Shown in pieces: positions 1-45,499 of a stretch of DNA of 64,000 nt (positions are counted from its first letter, which is position 1; the number at the start of each line of letters is the position of its first letter). The translations under genes were made by a program, and so were the position numbers. This DNA is from Phallusia mammillata (taxonomy: Eukaryota > Chordata > Ascidiacea > Phlebobranchia > Ascidiidae), in the NCBI GenBank assembly GCA_003260075.1, contig QLIY01000449.1:438-64437 (forward strand), written 5' to 3'. Under the pieces are notes generated by a model that did not search any database, was not told the origin of the DNA, and worked only from the letters and a program-made list of their open reading frames with translations.

Positions 1-740
1 TTTTTTCAAAAATCGGGTCAAAATTTTCGATTTTAGAAACTGGTTTAAACCGGTTTGGAGGTTCGGTAGGAGGCAGAAACCGGTCATAACCGGTTTGAAA
101 CTGGAATATTCCCACGAAAACCCACCCAAAACCGGATTTTTCTTCGATTTTTTGACACCCAAAAATGTGTCAAAACGCAGCTGGGGCATTATAACTTTGG
201 CGTTTGTGCCAGGTATTCACACTGGGTTAGGGTTTTACAGGAAAAGCACAGTTTGAATCAGGGGTGTACAACCTTTGTCAATCTGAGGCCAAATACAATT
301 CCCATGATTAGATCACGGGCCGCACCTCTATATAACACAAGGTGATTTTACTTTGTTGCATAACAAATATGCTTTTATTGATTTGACAAATAAATTCGCA
401 TTTATTTCTAGGAGCATTATTGTCAGGTCGCAGAAATATAACACCGGTAAAATATATAATAATTTGACTCGTTTTCGAGTGTATTAGAAATTCAAGCGAC
501 CACTCAACATTTATTCCATGGGCCGCATTTGGCCCGCAGATGGTTTAAATCACAAATATTCATTTTATGTCTAGTGAAAAGATGGTGGGGTGCTGAAATT
601 GTGTATTCTTGATTTTAGTGGAAAATATATATTACACAAAAATCATAAAGACTTTACAAATATATTGAATAATTTCAAAAAATGAAACAATTCTTATAAA
701 GTAGTTGTAAGAATTATTGGTGAATGAGGACAATTGATCA
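1..740. other. 3' flank of AADAT, no gene seen
   Basis: AT-rich sequence downstream of the AADAT stop codon. The first 130 bases are a degenerate repeat built on ACCGGTTT and its complement. TTTATT, which is AATAAA on the minus strand, occurs near 373 and 401 and could serve as the AADAT polyadenylation signal, but nothing decides this. No coding exon was recognised. Confidence 0.4.
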
Positions 741-3700
741 TCATTGTCTTGCATTTATGTCCACAACAAGGTTTCGCAAACGCTTGATCGCCTAAAAAAG
801 AAAATGTTTCAACCAGTTTTTATCATAAAACCATGAAAATGAATAAAAGGATACAAATGTCACTCCAAACAAAAGACTGTAAAACAACTGACAAATTTGA
901 CAGTTGGACATTAGAAATACAGAAAATATGATTAAATAAAACATAAGCTAAAAGTACAACAGTTATAGAGCAAAGGTTTAAGTTATCCAGGTGTAAAATG
1001 TTTGCTAAAACACAAATAGTCTTATGGATTTAGGAACAAATTATATGAACTAATATTTGATATTTTAACATAAAAATTGTTAAAAGTTTTGAAATGATTT
1101 GATGATATCACAGGTGAAACATTCTGGATTGACTTTGCAAACAGAAGTTGTCGTCATATATAATATTTTCTCACCTCTTCTTGTTGATTGGTGTATGTAA
1201 AACAAATTCGAAAATATGCTGTTGCAGTATTTAAGTCACATGAAAAGTCAACCCCAGGTACAACAAACACATCATGTTTTTCACAAAATTCCATGTCAGC
1301 AAAGATAAGAGAATTCTGGTTGTTTTTTAGTTTTGCCCAAATATATAAACCAGCTTCAGGAGATTTCCATTCAATTAAATCTGTGAGAAAATATCTCATT
1401 GTTAGTGCAAATATTGATTGATATTATCCACATTAGAAATATTATGTTGATTCTTAAACAACATTAGCTGTATAAACATATTTAATATTTGAACTAAAAC
1501 TGTGTCCAAAAATTGACTTACGTGCACTGACTGATTTTAAGATACAACAGCCAGATGCATAATTTTTTTAAAAAAACATGTAGAATGTTGAAAAGTTACA
1601 GCATATGCATTAGTTAGAAAACTATAATTTGCATCATGCAGGAACAAAGTTTGAACTAGTCACAAAATTAGTGATACGTAAAGCAGGCTTATTGTGAATT
1701 GGATACAGCTTTGACTATAGAGACCTTAACAAGTATTTAAAACACTTACCGGTCAGCAACTCGTGCATCATTTGTTCAGTACGATCTCTTAGTTTCTGGT
1801 AAAAGTCTCTTAGGTAGTTTATGTGTTGGTGAAAACCATCCATGCCCCAATGATCAAACAATTTCATAATTGCCAACTGTGGATTGAACAACATGACTTT
1901 TGTATAGTTTTTGTACTTAAAAAAAAATTATCATCACCCCAAGCACATATAATGTAACCCCACATGTCAGATTTATATTGTGGTTGTACACAACTAAACC
2001 TACAATAGGTTATCAAAATATTTTCGACAAATTTGTGGGTCTTCAAGTGTCCACACTTGATTACTATGCATTTAATACCATAAATAGAAAATTCAACACT
2101 AGTAGTAGTCCACATCTTTATTGATAGGTGTGGTTATGTTCACTGTAAAAATAAACTCTTCAACTAGACAATTTTATTGCAAATAAGTTGTTGCAAACCA
2201 TTCATGCATTTTGAAACTCAGTCAAAAGTATTTTTAAGAACCTCAGTCAAACTTGATATTGAAATGCTGCAACAAGTTTGTGCTGCAACAATTTCACGAA
2301 TAATTGCATCAGGACCAGTCACCCATCCAACTCTAAAGCCAGGTGCAGCAAGCTAAGTGTAAAAGATTTCTGGGTAATTTGATCTCAAAATTTTTGTTAT
2401 TTTTTTTTAAATTAAAAAAAATGCTTTCACTCTTGAATTCCACACATACTTTTGACATGGAATCCAACCGAATTACTCTGCCATCTGTGTCAAGGGATTG
2501 GTAACTTGGAACAAAATCCTGTGGATTCAAAAACAATACAACTATAAGTAAGTAAATGTTTATTACTTTATGCATATATAAGATAACATAAAAATAAAAG
2601 CAAAACACGGTGCCAGTTAAATGAACATATTGAAGTATTAGCAGTTCATAGATGACAATTTCTAAATTCTAAGAAAGCAATGTCATAATCTGTAGTAGGT
2701 CTGTACAGTGGTAGGATTTAATTTTTTTGTCCGCCGGTTCTATCACAAAAGTTATATTTTTCAGCCGGTTCTGTGACAAAAAGTCCATTGAGAGTAACCA
2801 TATTGCTAACCGGTTCGCCAATCTCATAAAATTTCGTGAGACAGTTTTATAGAACCAGTGTGAACCAGCTGAATCCCACCACTGGGTCTATAGTATCTTA
2901 CTGTCNGTGGATTTAAAAACAATACAAACATATTTAAGTAAATGTTCATTACTTCATGCATTTACAAGGTATCACAAAATCGAAAAAAGCAAAGCACATT
3001 GTCAATTAAATCAATATTCTTAAGTATTGGCAGTTCACAGATGGCAATTTCAAAACTTTGAGAAAGCAGTGTCATAATCTGTAGTAAGTCTACAGTGTAT
3101 TACCTCGGAATATTGAAGATAAAAGTAAGGGTCATCTTCAATTATCAACAAATCATGTTCTTGTGCAATCTAAAATTGTGAACCGCAGTTAGTATGTTAA
3201 AAAGCTGAGCATAACTTGGAACTCTTTTTATAGGAAACGTTCCAGTGTTACAAAGAAATAACTCATTTAAAATGACTAACAAAATCTGCAAGCTCTGGCG
3301 ACTTTTGTTCTGTCTGTGGTAAAATGCGCGGTTTTCGATAAGGTTTACCTAGTATCACTCATGCGTGACCACATAAAAGTATTACAGTTACAGTGCAAAA
3401 TGTCTGCACCAAATAAAGAATTAATTGAACAAGTTTCAAGTAAAATGGCGATGTTGTTTGTCGAAGAAATTTTGGTCATCAACGTACCCTCGGCGGATAA
3501 AAAAGTTTTAACGTTCGTTTTGTACAATTTCTTTGTGAGATCAAATCCAACATTATGCTCTCAAAATATAAAGCCTTGGTCTTGTAAGTCCAAAAAAAGC
3601 ACATCAAAGCAAAACATTTCTAACACTACCGGTATCATACAGGATTTGCTGCTAAAAAGTCATTTTTGGTTCGTCGGTAAACGTATAGCGTGGCACCTGC

Positions 3701-5703
3701 TTAACATAACAAAGTCATAGACAAATTACCTTGTAAATTTCCTTCTTTCTTTCAAAGCTGGTGGTGACACCTGTTGGGTTGTGACCGGTTGGTACAGTAT
3801 AAAGCAGACGAGGTTTTCGAAGTTTACGTCCAGAAGCGACAGATACTCTTTGCTGCCACCTCGTGAGAGCGTCTTTCAGGTCATCGGTTCTGATTCCTTG
3901 TTCGTCCATTTTTAAACCGACCAACTCCCCACCACATAACCTCATCTGTGAAAGTCAAGTCAACGTTAAAACGCATAAATGTCCGATGTTGTATTAAAAC
4001 TGAAGTGTCTGCAGAGATATATAGATTTTAATTCTTGTTTTTTGCGAAGTTGGGCTAAACATTGAAAGCAGGTAAAAAAGAATAGTTTAAAAAGTTTTTG
4101 AATAATTTGAAATTAATTTTTTTTAACTTAGTAAGTTTTAGCAAATTTACAGAAATTAAACCAATTTTTCGTACGTTTTTTTTAGTGCCGCCAAAACTAA
4201 ACTCCTCAAGAAGAACGACGTCGTCGGTTTCAACTGTAAGTCGAAACAACAAATGCATTGCTCCCATGCACCCGGGAGTAACGACCGTTGAAAATCGCTT
4301 GTTTGGGTTCCCGTCGTTCAGAATTGGCGGGTTATGATACTTAGCGTGGATTTTGTGGATCCAACTCAATGTTTTCGGGTTGCTAAGTAAAGTTTTAAGA
4401 TTGTTTAAAAACAAACAATGATTACACGCTTTCAGACAAGCAAAATGTAGTCATACATATTAAGTGAAACATAGATACAAAATCTATTGCAGAAATTAAT
4501 TCTTTGCACAGGCTCTCAATGTTGAACGAACATCTAACAACAGCAATTCGATCGTGAAGGGTGTGAAATAAACTTAACAGAAAAAGTCTAATTGCCACTT
4601 GCATTAACTGCGTTTAATATCACTTATGTTTAGGAACACTATACGCGGACTTGAAAAGTAGTTTAATCACAAACATTACTGCCAAGGTAGTGGTGTATAT
4701 AGAATACATCGTTCAGACGTTTCGACAATCTCTGTTGTCATTCTATATACACCACTACCTTGGCAGTAATGTTTGTGATTCAACTTATGTTTAGCTTTTT
4801 ACAAATCCCAAAAAAAGCTTGTTTAAAGCAAGGTACTGACATGTTCCGGCATAGTTTACCACATCATCTTTTGTTGTTAAAGATTTATATACGGCCACAC
4901 GAAGGAAATAAGATTTTCCAAATGTTTAGGTCTGAGATTGGCAAAAATGGTTGGGAGCCACGGGTCTTACCCCTTAGTGCTTTGGTACGTCGAAGCTTTT
5001 TTCATTTCGTCTTTGTCGACAGTTAATGTCGTTCCATCAGCACATGTGAAGGAACAGCCGACGATTGGGACAACATCTTTATTAGGAAGACCACCAGCCA
5101 AGCTGATCAGGTTGGGAAGTTGGAACGCACGCATAGCGAGTATCCTTTAAAAACGAAATTTAAAAATTAGGTGCTGTCCAAGGATTAACCCTGCTTTTGG
5201 CGTAAAACTGCTACGTTTTATGTTGAATTGGGTAAACGTTTTGGTAAATACCTCTTTTAAAAGAATTTTTTAATGTTATGCTTTCCTACACGTAAAATAC
5301 ACTACTTTACCTTGTAATATACGGTTCATTTGCTTCCTTCTGAGGAACAAGAAACCTACCAAAATTAAAACAACACAATTTTGAAATTTGGTGATTTACT
5401 TTTTGTTTTATTATTAGATTTAGCCTACAATCCACAATAAAACTAAGATAGAAAGGCAAAAAATAGGAAATTTTGAAATGTACTTAACTAGATGTAAAAG
5501 TAGGCTACAAAGTAACAAACCTGCTATAATCCATCTTCGCACCCCCCCCCCCACACAATTTTGAAATTTGGTGATTTACTTTTTGTTTTATTATTAGATT
5601 ACAATCCACAATAAAACTAAGATAGAAAGGCAAAAAATAAGAAATTTTGAAATGTACTTAACTAGATGTAAAAGTACAAAGTAACAAACCTGCTATAATC
5701 CAT
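741..5703 (-). CDS. Kynurenine / alpha-aminoadipate aminotransferase (KAT II), 11 coding exons
   Basis: PLP-dependent class I/II aminotransferase that transaminates kynurenine to kynurenic acid and 2-aminoadipate to 2-oxoadipate (tryptophan and lysine breakdown); the family is usually mitochondrial. Coding exons in transcript order: 5690-5703, 5311-5355, 4971-5144, 4175-4382, 3730-3945, 3104-3169, 2450-2518, 2242-2352, 1750-1876, 1175-1380, 741-791. They total 1287 nt, with every phase matching, and give 428 residues (human AADAT has 425). Visible family motifs are ISLAGGLPN near residue 60, HNPTG with Asn203, EDDPY at 230-234, the PLP-Schiff-base lysine in SMSK (Lys264, end of exon 7), GFRVGW, VPGVDF, and the carboxylate-binding Arg401 in YFR. 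The start is MDYSRF, matching the family's MNYARF. The last two exons are separated by a GTGAGA donor and a TTTTTTAG acceptor; reading through would instead stop early at 1154. The weakest splice site is the donor GAG/GTTCTT at 2242. Confidence 0.93.
2521..3090. repeat. Old imperfect tandem duplication in an AADAT intron
   Basis: About 185 bp downstream of GTGGATT at 2521 recurs from 2907 with many substitutions and small indels. There is no poly-C at the junction. Unlike the near-identical copies elsewhere this looks like a genuine older duplication. The single N at 2906 marks its start. Confidence 0.6.
2706..2884. mobile_element. Short non-autonomous hAT-like element (179 bp)
   Basis: The ends are inverted: CAGTGGTAGGATT at the left and AATCCCACCACTG at the right. 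They are flanked by 8-bp direct repeats GGTCTGTA (2698-2705) and GGTCTATA (2885-2892), one mismatch, as expected for a hAT insertion. It lies in an AADAT intron, between the two halves of an older duplication (2521-2705 and 2907-3090). Confidence 0.7.
3316..3720 (+). other. Unrecognised 134-codon ORF inside an AADAT intron, opposite strand
   Basis: Open frame of 134 codons lying wholly within the intron between the exons at 3730-3945 and 3104-3169, on the other strand. An internal methionine starts a plausible stretch, MSAPNKELIEQVSSKM. I recognise no domain. It could be a nested gene, an old mobile-element fragment or chance. There is no promoter or polyadenylation evidence. Confidence 0.15.
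4665..4780. repeat. Palindrome with 41-bp perfect arms
   Basis: Positions 4665-4705 and 4740-4780 are exact inverted complements, with a 34-nt loop. A 12-bp direct repeat ACTTATGTTTAG lies outside the arms (4622-4633 and 4784-4795). This is the structure of a foldback element or MITE. It sits in the AADAT intron between the exons at 4971-5144 and 4175-4382 and would form a strong hairpin in the pre-mRNA. Confidence 0.8.
5521..5534 (-). pseudogene. Second copy of AADAT exon 1
   Basis: The segment 5374-5541 is repeated at 5553-5712 with a run of C between the copies. Both carry the 14-nt first coding exon (ATG at 5532-5534 here, 5701-5703 in the other) with the same GTTTGT donor. Only the 5690-5703 copy has continuous upstream sequence, so I take it as the real exon. 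This one is probably an allelic duplicate left by assembly. Confidence 0.7.
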
Positions 5704-6929
5704 CTTCGCACGTTTGTAAACAGCAGAAGGTTTAAATGCTAAAAGAGCGTGTAAAATAACCTGCAACAGTTAAAAAAGCAGCTTGATTAGAACATAACCA
5801 ATAAAATGCAAAAATCATGACCCTTGTTGTACACAGAGCGAATTAAGGTTGTATGGTCCCTGGTTAAAATTAATTCAGATATATATTCATGTAAATAAAT
5901 CTGTCGTTCAGAGTTGCAGGCGAGCCCGAAATCTGAGAATAGCTTTAAAAGCCGTATGAAACACTTAAGACATTTGTTTAAGCATATAAGGTACAACAAT
6001 GCAGATTGCTAACTTTACAATCTAACAGTTGCACAACCTACTTTCAAATTGTATAACGTGCCATATGCCTTTGGTGGCTTTTACACCGCGTTTGGACTAC
6101 GTGGTCCTTAGTTATCATAGGCTACTTAAAATTATCCGGCACGCTATGAATAAAGTTGCACCTTGGTCCAACACTGTTTGGTAATATACCACACGTTTTT
6201 GCAAAGAATAAAGGCGCATTTGTAAAGTTGCTGAAACTATCGATGCTACACTGTTCGCTCGGTCTGAGAATCGCAAGCGAATTAAGCTAAACTATACAGT
6301 TTTCTACAATATGATGCGCCCTAATTCCTGACAATATTATAAAAAAACTACATTCACTTTACTAGTTATCCATGCAGAAGTCAAGAAAGGTGCTGTCGGG
6401 TTGATTAACCTGCGAAATAGCTCATGCATTAAAGAATGCGGTTCATTAGTCTTTTAGGTGTCAGCGATCGACTATACTTAATTATTCGATAACTAAACGC
6501 AAACAGATCGTATTTGATTATGCAGATACATTTCAACGAAATTGACGATGACACGATACGAATCAAGAAAATTAAAAACTAGCGGCGTTATTTACGATAA
6601 ACAGTACCACTGTCCGGCCAAAACGTCTTGCATCGCTGGCACGCGAGGTTAGATGAACGTTTGCTGCGTCTGCTAGTTTGTCGCTCATTGACCCACTTTA
6701 AGAAAAAAAAAGTGCACACGGTAAACAAAGTTACATTCCCGTGGTCTGGCGAATTCAGTTTAACAACGTTTTACAGTTGTTTGTGGTTTCACTACGAAGA
6801 AGAGCTTGTCAATAAATTTAAAGAAAAATCCTCGTAGCTTAGAACAGGATGGTCAAAACCCTGGCACGTGAACTTATTGCCTATAATTTATCGGATCGAC
6901 AAATATAATACGCTCATCATTAAGTAGAA

Positions 6930-7450
6930 CAGGGATGGCGAACCACTGACACAAAGTGACCCACCACATGAATTCCTGTGACCCACTTGTAGTTTCAAAA
7001 ATTTATACTGATTACTATAGGTAGGGTTACCAGACTTTCAGGATTAAAAACCAACGCAACAGTTAACTTTAAGTCCTTTGCCAGATTGCCTATTGTCTCA
7101 AAATACAGATTGTTGAGTCAATTGTGAGGCAACAGATATGTTCATTTAAACGTACAACTTGAAACGATTTGTTGTGCCTTTGTTGACGCAGTTCGGTTCA
7201 ACATATTCATGCGAATCTTTGTTTTCACACATGAATTTCATAAAATCAAGTGCCAGGAATCGTCTCAGCTCAGATATGACTGCTGCGTGTATTAAACTGA
7301 AAACTACCTAGGATTGCAAGACTTGCAGAAAAGATGCAGCAACAAGCATCTTAGCATTGACATATAATAAAATATGTGACCCACTTTGTTTTATTTCCGA
7401 ATTTAGATATCATCTTTGACCCATTTACTTAAAAAGGTTCGCCATCCCTG
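6930..7450 (+). mobile_element. hAT transposon remnant with terminal repeats and 8-bp target duplication
   Basis: The terminal inverted repeats are exact 15-mers: CAGGGATGGCGAACC at 6930 and its complement ending at 7450. Perfect 8-bp target-site duplications AAGTAGAA lie at 6922-6929 and 7451-7458. Inside, on the + strand from about 7186 to 7308, the frame reads TQFGSTYSCESLFSHMNFIK and onward to RNRLSSDM. This is the conserved C-terminal dimerisation region of hAT transposases. The rest of the transposase is lost and the frame ends at a stop, so it is an internally deleted, non-autonomous copy. Confidence 0.9.
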
Positions 7451-7787
7451 AAGTAGAAGGTCATTGTATGTATTGTGAGCCAACAAGAGCGTTTCCGCCC
7501 TTTTGGCGAAATAAACCCATTATCTTTGTTAACATCGGCACTAGCAGGACCTTTAAAACAGTTGTAACAGAGTGCTAGCAGATGTGCTTGGTGGTAATAA
7601 TATTTAGTTCTCATAACATAAAGTCAACTGGAACAAAAAAATCAGCCCTTAGATACAGAATAGAATCTCCTGTGTGAACCACCAAGTGTTTATAAAACTC
7701 CAATATGTCCCTGGTCTTGGACCATCATGGCATAAAACACATTGAATTTCAAGAACATTTAAATCATCAGGCAAGCACTTGTAAATT

Positions 7788-7793
7788 TTTATT
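7788..7793 (-). terminator. Candidate polyadenylation signal of Cav2
   Basis: AATAAA on the minus strand, about 820 nt after the Cav2 stop codon at 8615-8617. It is the first exact hexamer I noticed downstream. Usage is an inference. Confidence 0.3.
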
Positions 7794-8614
7794 CAAATAC
7801 ACGGCGATACTGGCACACTTTGTCAACGCATGTTACAAGAATTAGTATTACAAGGTAACAATTGTAATAGTCACACACGTTAAACTGACCACTGACAGTA
7901 GTAAAACGAACTCAAATGGACACTTGTAATTGCAACACGTGGAAATAAGTTGTCGTTAGCACAAGGCTTGGTATATTTTCCACATTACGTGTTCATAAGC
8001 GCCACGTGCTCGTCACAAGATCATGGCTTTTACTTTTAGTAACAAACTCGCTGTCAATTCCATGTGATGGTTCCGCCACCACCAAAACATCTCTGCACTT
8101 TTGACAATGATACGTTTCAAACATACAGAAGCAAATGGAACTTAAAGTCCGCAAGACAGTGCAAACTATTCAACTAGCGAATACAACTAGTGCAATATCA
8201 ATAGGAAATTGTCACTTTGTGACCTAAATTGCTAAGTGAGCGTTAGCCGCAAGTGTGGTGCACTGAACAAATCGCCAAGCACCTACACGGCCGATGTACA
8301 TAAACTATATTTTACCACTAAAAGTAATCACTGCTTTACCTAATTAATGACATACGGATGCAGCACCTAGCAATGACCAAAATACAAACAGTCTCTTATG
8401 CACATACGTTGCGCTGTCTAACCAGCCCCCCCCCCTAATCACTGCTTTACCTAATTAATGACATACGGATGCAGCACCTAGCATGCACATACGTTGCGCT
8501 GTCTAACCATCTGTTTTGTCACTGTAAACAGCATTATTAAACGCGGGCGAAAGTAATGCATTTGAATAACTGATACCGTTTACATTTAGTAAAAACCCTA
8601 TCACCAACGTATGT

Positions 8615-41378
<32,764 letters not shown>

Positions 41379-44300
41379 CCTGTGGAGAAATGGATACATG
41401 TCAACTAACTAAATGAGCAACAAGACTGGGTCGAAAAAACAATGTCCTAAAATTTGAAAACCACAAGTGTATACTCATAGTTCCCAAATTAGGTCAGTTT
41501 GTGGTGTAAATACATGTAGTCAAACAAAGCTATGTCGGGGTATTACTCAAATACGTAAGCATAAAAAACCTGACTAGAAGTTGCTTGCATTAAGTGAAAA
41601 AATGACCCGGCAGTGGGGGTAACAGTTAAACACCAACATGAAACCTATGACCAACACAGCATGTAGTTCCGTCCTGTTATAAATTAGACTTTGAGCAAAC
41701 GATAGGTTGTACACCAATCATTGCACGCGTTCACACAGCGGCAAAATAGGTGCGTTTGAATCAGAGTGACGCGTTGCGTGATGTTTTTATTGTGCAATTT
41801 TTTGCCCCCCCCCCGTTCCGTCCTGTTATAAATTAGACTTTGAGCAAACGATAGGTTGTACAGCAATCATTGCACGCGTTCACACAGCGGCAAAATAGGT
41901 GCGTTTGATTCAAAGTGACGCGTTGCGTGATGTTTTTATTGTGCAATTTTTTATTACATTTTTAATAGAGAAATTCTCTTTCCTACAATCAAACAATAAC
42001 ATGTAAGGCAGCTTAGCCGGACGCCATCACCTGCTAATTGGCATTTTTGAATGGACGTCTAGAAAGTCTTACGTCGGATTAGGAACAAGACAAAAACCTC
42101 AAGCCACACATTCTTTGCGATGCGCGTTTAATTGTGTGACAGCAGTCAATCGATAATGCGGCCTGAAATCATGTTCGTGTGATGGTTAACCCAACCGAAA
42201 TGCCAACTTACTGTCACTGTACATTATATGCTTATCTATTAAACGTATATTTCAGCACAGACAATGGAGTGTTATTCGGGTATGGTTTCGCATTGCATAA
42301 ATTTAAAAACAAAAAATACTGCTGGCAAATATCTGCTAAAAATGTTATTAAGTGGAACAAAAAAGTCGGTGCCCCCCCCCCATTTAAAAACAAAAAATAC
42401 TGCTGGCAAATATCTGCTAAAAATGTTATCAGGTGGAACAAAACAGTCGGTGAAAAAAAAAACATAAATAAAATATTTTTTTAATATTTTAATTACAACA
42501 GACCTTATTCAAATAAAAAACTTCGATTAATTTTCTTTGAACAAAAAAACAAGCCTTTTGGCGATTTGGTTTTTGGAAAATTAAACTGTTAAAAAAAGTA
42601 CTTCGACGCTTTTGTTTTAACTTCGAGGCGCAAGCCAAATACCTTCCGAATTTTATAAATCAATGTGCAAATTTTCACAACACAAAACTTACCTTCAAGT
42701 GTGACCAAATCCGCTATAGTCAGTATATCGTTTGATTTACATTAAAAATGGACAAACAACAACCTTTACTTGTTATTGAATCGAAAAACGATTGTCTGAA
42801 CAAAACAAACAAAATTGCAGTAGTAATTTTGAAAAACTACCTTCAAAATCCCCCCCCCCCCAAACTGTTAAAAAAAGTACTTCGACGCTTTTGTATAAAT
42901 TTCGAGGCGCAAGCCAAATACCTTCCGAAGTTTATAAATTAATGTCCAAATTTTCACAACACAAAACTTACCTTCAAGTGTAACCAAATCCGCTATAGTC
43001 AGTATATCGTTGGATTTACATTAAAAATGGACAAGCAACAACCTTTACTTATTATTGTATCGAAATACGATTGTCTAAACAAAACAAACAAAATTGCAGT
43101 AGTAATTTTGCAAATCTACCTTCAAATCCAAAGTATATACATGTTTCGTTGTAAAGTGCCCTTTTTTAATAGACATGAACATAATCTGTACGAATTTTGA
43201 ACATAATCGTTTTTACCAAATTTCTAATGATATGTAAGCCGTGATCAAACAAATGTCCAGAATTCGTTTTCAGGTTATTTGCTATCTGGACAACTTTCTC
43301 CATACTTCAAAATTACACTTCTAAGTCTACTCATACCCCTTACTTATACACAAATAAAGTAATATATTGTTTAATATATCTTAGGAAACTGCAATGGTAA
43401 TCCTTGAGAGATAACAAAAAAAGTATCTACTTTACAGCAAAAAAACCTTTGTTTTTATCCCCCCCCCCCCAGAATTCGTTTTCAGGTTATTTGCTATCTG
43501 GACAACTTTCTCCATATTTCAAAATTACACTTCTAAGTCTACTCATACCCCTTACTTATACACATATAAAGTAATATATTGTTTAATATATCAGCAGAAA
43601 CACCTTTGTTGAGAGATAACAAAAAAAGTATCTACTTTACAGCAGAAACACCTTTGTTTTTACGTTAACAAACAACCATAGCATTTTACTTGTCCAACCA
43701 AACAACACCTAACAACGTAAACCCTGTCCTACAGCAACACTTATTCTCACAACCAGCAAGTTCTATCAACGAACGATCTTTGAGTCGCCGCAACACAACT
43801 CGCATTTTGAGGCACTTTTTTCCCTCGCTATGAATTATGCATGGGTTCTGGCGCGTTGGGATTTCCACATGCTACATTCGACCTTCTGTTCCTCATAATA
43901 GCGATGAAACTCATCAACAATTCGACCTCGGTCTACATGTTAATACAACGCCAATGTAGGTTCCCAACCCTTCAAAAATGTTTTCAGATGCAGCCCAAAT
44001 CAACAAAGTGCAGTCTGCAAAACTACTTCCAAAGTAAGTTACAAGCGCCTTGAAATCATTTTAACCCCTAAAACACGGAAAATATATCTTTAAACATAGC
44101 TTTACTGACTTTTAGGTACCACAACTTTTATTAATTCACTTTAAAATTTGAAAAGGTTTAAAAAATTATGAAAAGACAAGACTTAAAATCGCATGATAAT
44201 ACAACCAGTAATCGGTTACATATAAGCCCTAGCAACTTTTTTCTAACAATCAAACCGCCTAGAAGAGTGTTAGAAATGCCTAAAGTTATCATTTTGGGGT

Positions 44301-45499
44301 CTTAACAATTATGAAAACAATCACAAATTACAATACACAACACACCACAATCAATTTCATCTAATTACTGGCATTTTAGTTGGTCATACAGAACGGACTA
44401 AACCTAATGAGTGGAAACATCAACACATTTGCCACAGTTGACTCATTCTGTCTAACCCAGCACACAAAGACTGGGGTGGGCGTTACACATGGCCAATATT
44501 GAACCCAGGGAGACAGGCTTTGAATAATTAATGGAAATATCGACATGTTAATATTGAACAGACGTACCCTTAATAGTAACATTAAAGTTATTGCTTATAT
44601 ATATACACCAGATTCATGACACGATTATTTGCTTACTTCTACATACAAAGTTTATTGATTTCATATGATACTGCATTATATCATGTTACGACCTGAAGTC
44701 AGGCTAAAACATGACACAATGTACCGTGTCTGTGGGCACAAGTTTTTTAATAAATTAAAGGTCATGAAAAACTTTTAGTCGTACGTCCTTAGTTTGTGAG
44801 ACACAAGTATTTCGCCGTAACAGTATCATCAGTTTCTTATTTGAAAAGAATCTAAAACTGATTGCCCCCCCCCCAGTTAGTTAACCTGATTAACTGCACG
44901 CTGTGACTTCGCAGGTTTACTTCAACGCATCCTGCACCCCCCCCCCCGTCGCTTTTTACGTCTATTTGGGCCGTTATTTTCACCATTAAACTGATTGAAA
45001 TAAAGTTTATTAGTAATGGGGAGAACGACCAAGGTTTGTTTTTGGCATATTTTAAACCGAAACGGCAATAAGCGATATGTAAAAAATGTGCCAAGGCACA
45101 CTCCTCATATGAGTGGTTATAAAACTTGGATAATTGACGCATTTTTATCGCTAGTTAGTTAACCTGATTAACTGCACGCTGTGACTTCGCAGGTTTACTT
45201 ACATTTTTTTTAATCTTGGGCAATAGACAGGTTTGCTTAAATATTCAAATTATTTCAACACTGCTTTTTTCAGTTTCAAATAGAATGTACAAAGACACAT
45301 TATTCAATTTAGGTGACTATTGTCTGTTTATTAACTTTCAACACTGTACGTTTTTCGGTAAGTTTAAATAACTGATGTAGGCGTATTACGTTTGTTTCTC
45401 TGTGGCTCTGGTAAATCTAGCTGCTACAATACAAGCAAGCGACCATTACGAATTACTAGATCTTAAAGGAAAACATTTGAAACAACTCTTGGGCACTAG

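Larger units (their letters stand above)
5712..8614. other. Spacer between AADAT and the Cav2 3' end
   Basis: Contains the upstream region of AADAT (right part) and the 3' untranslated and terminator region of Cav2 (left part). No recognisable exon was seen; the short open frames at 5787-5999, 6628-6837 and 7429-7614 lack family resemblance or splice logic. A hAT element occupies 6930-7450. TTTATT at 7788-7793 reads AATAAA on the minus strand and is a candidate Cav2 polyadenylation signal, which would imply a 3' UTR of roughly 0.8 kb. Confidence 0.4.

Noticed and set aside
1154-1174. Read-through end of AADAT (VRKYYI then stop)
   Set aside because: GAG/GTGAGA is a strong donor and the exon 741-791 supplies the expected C-terminal helix AIKRLRNLVVDINARQ.
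6628-6837. 69-codon + strand frame upstream of AADAT
   Set aside because: No family resemblance and no splice or promoter support.
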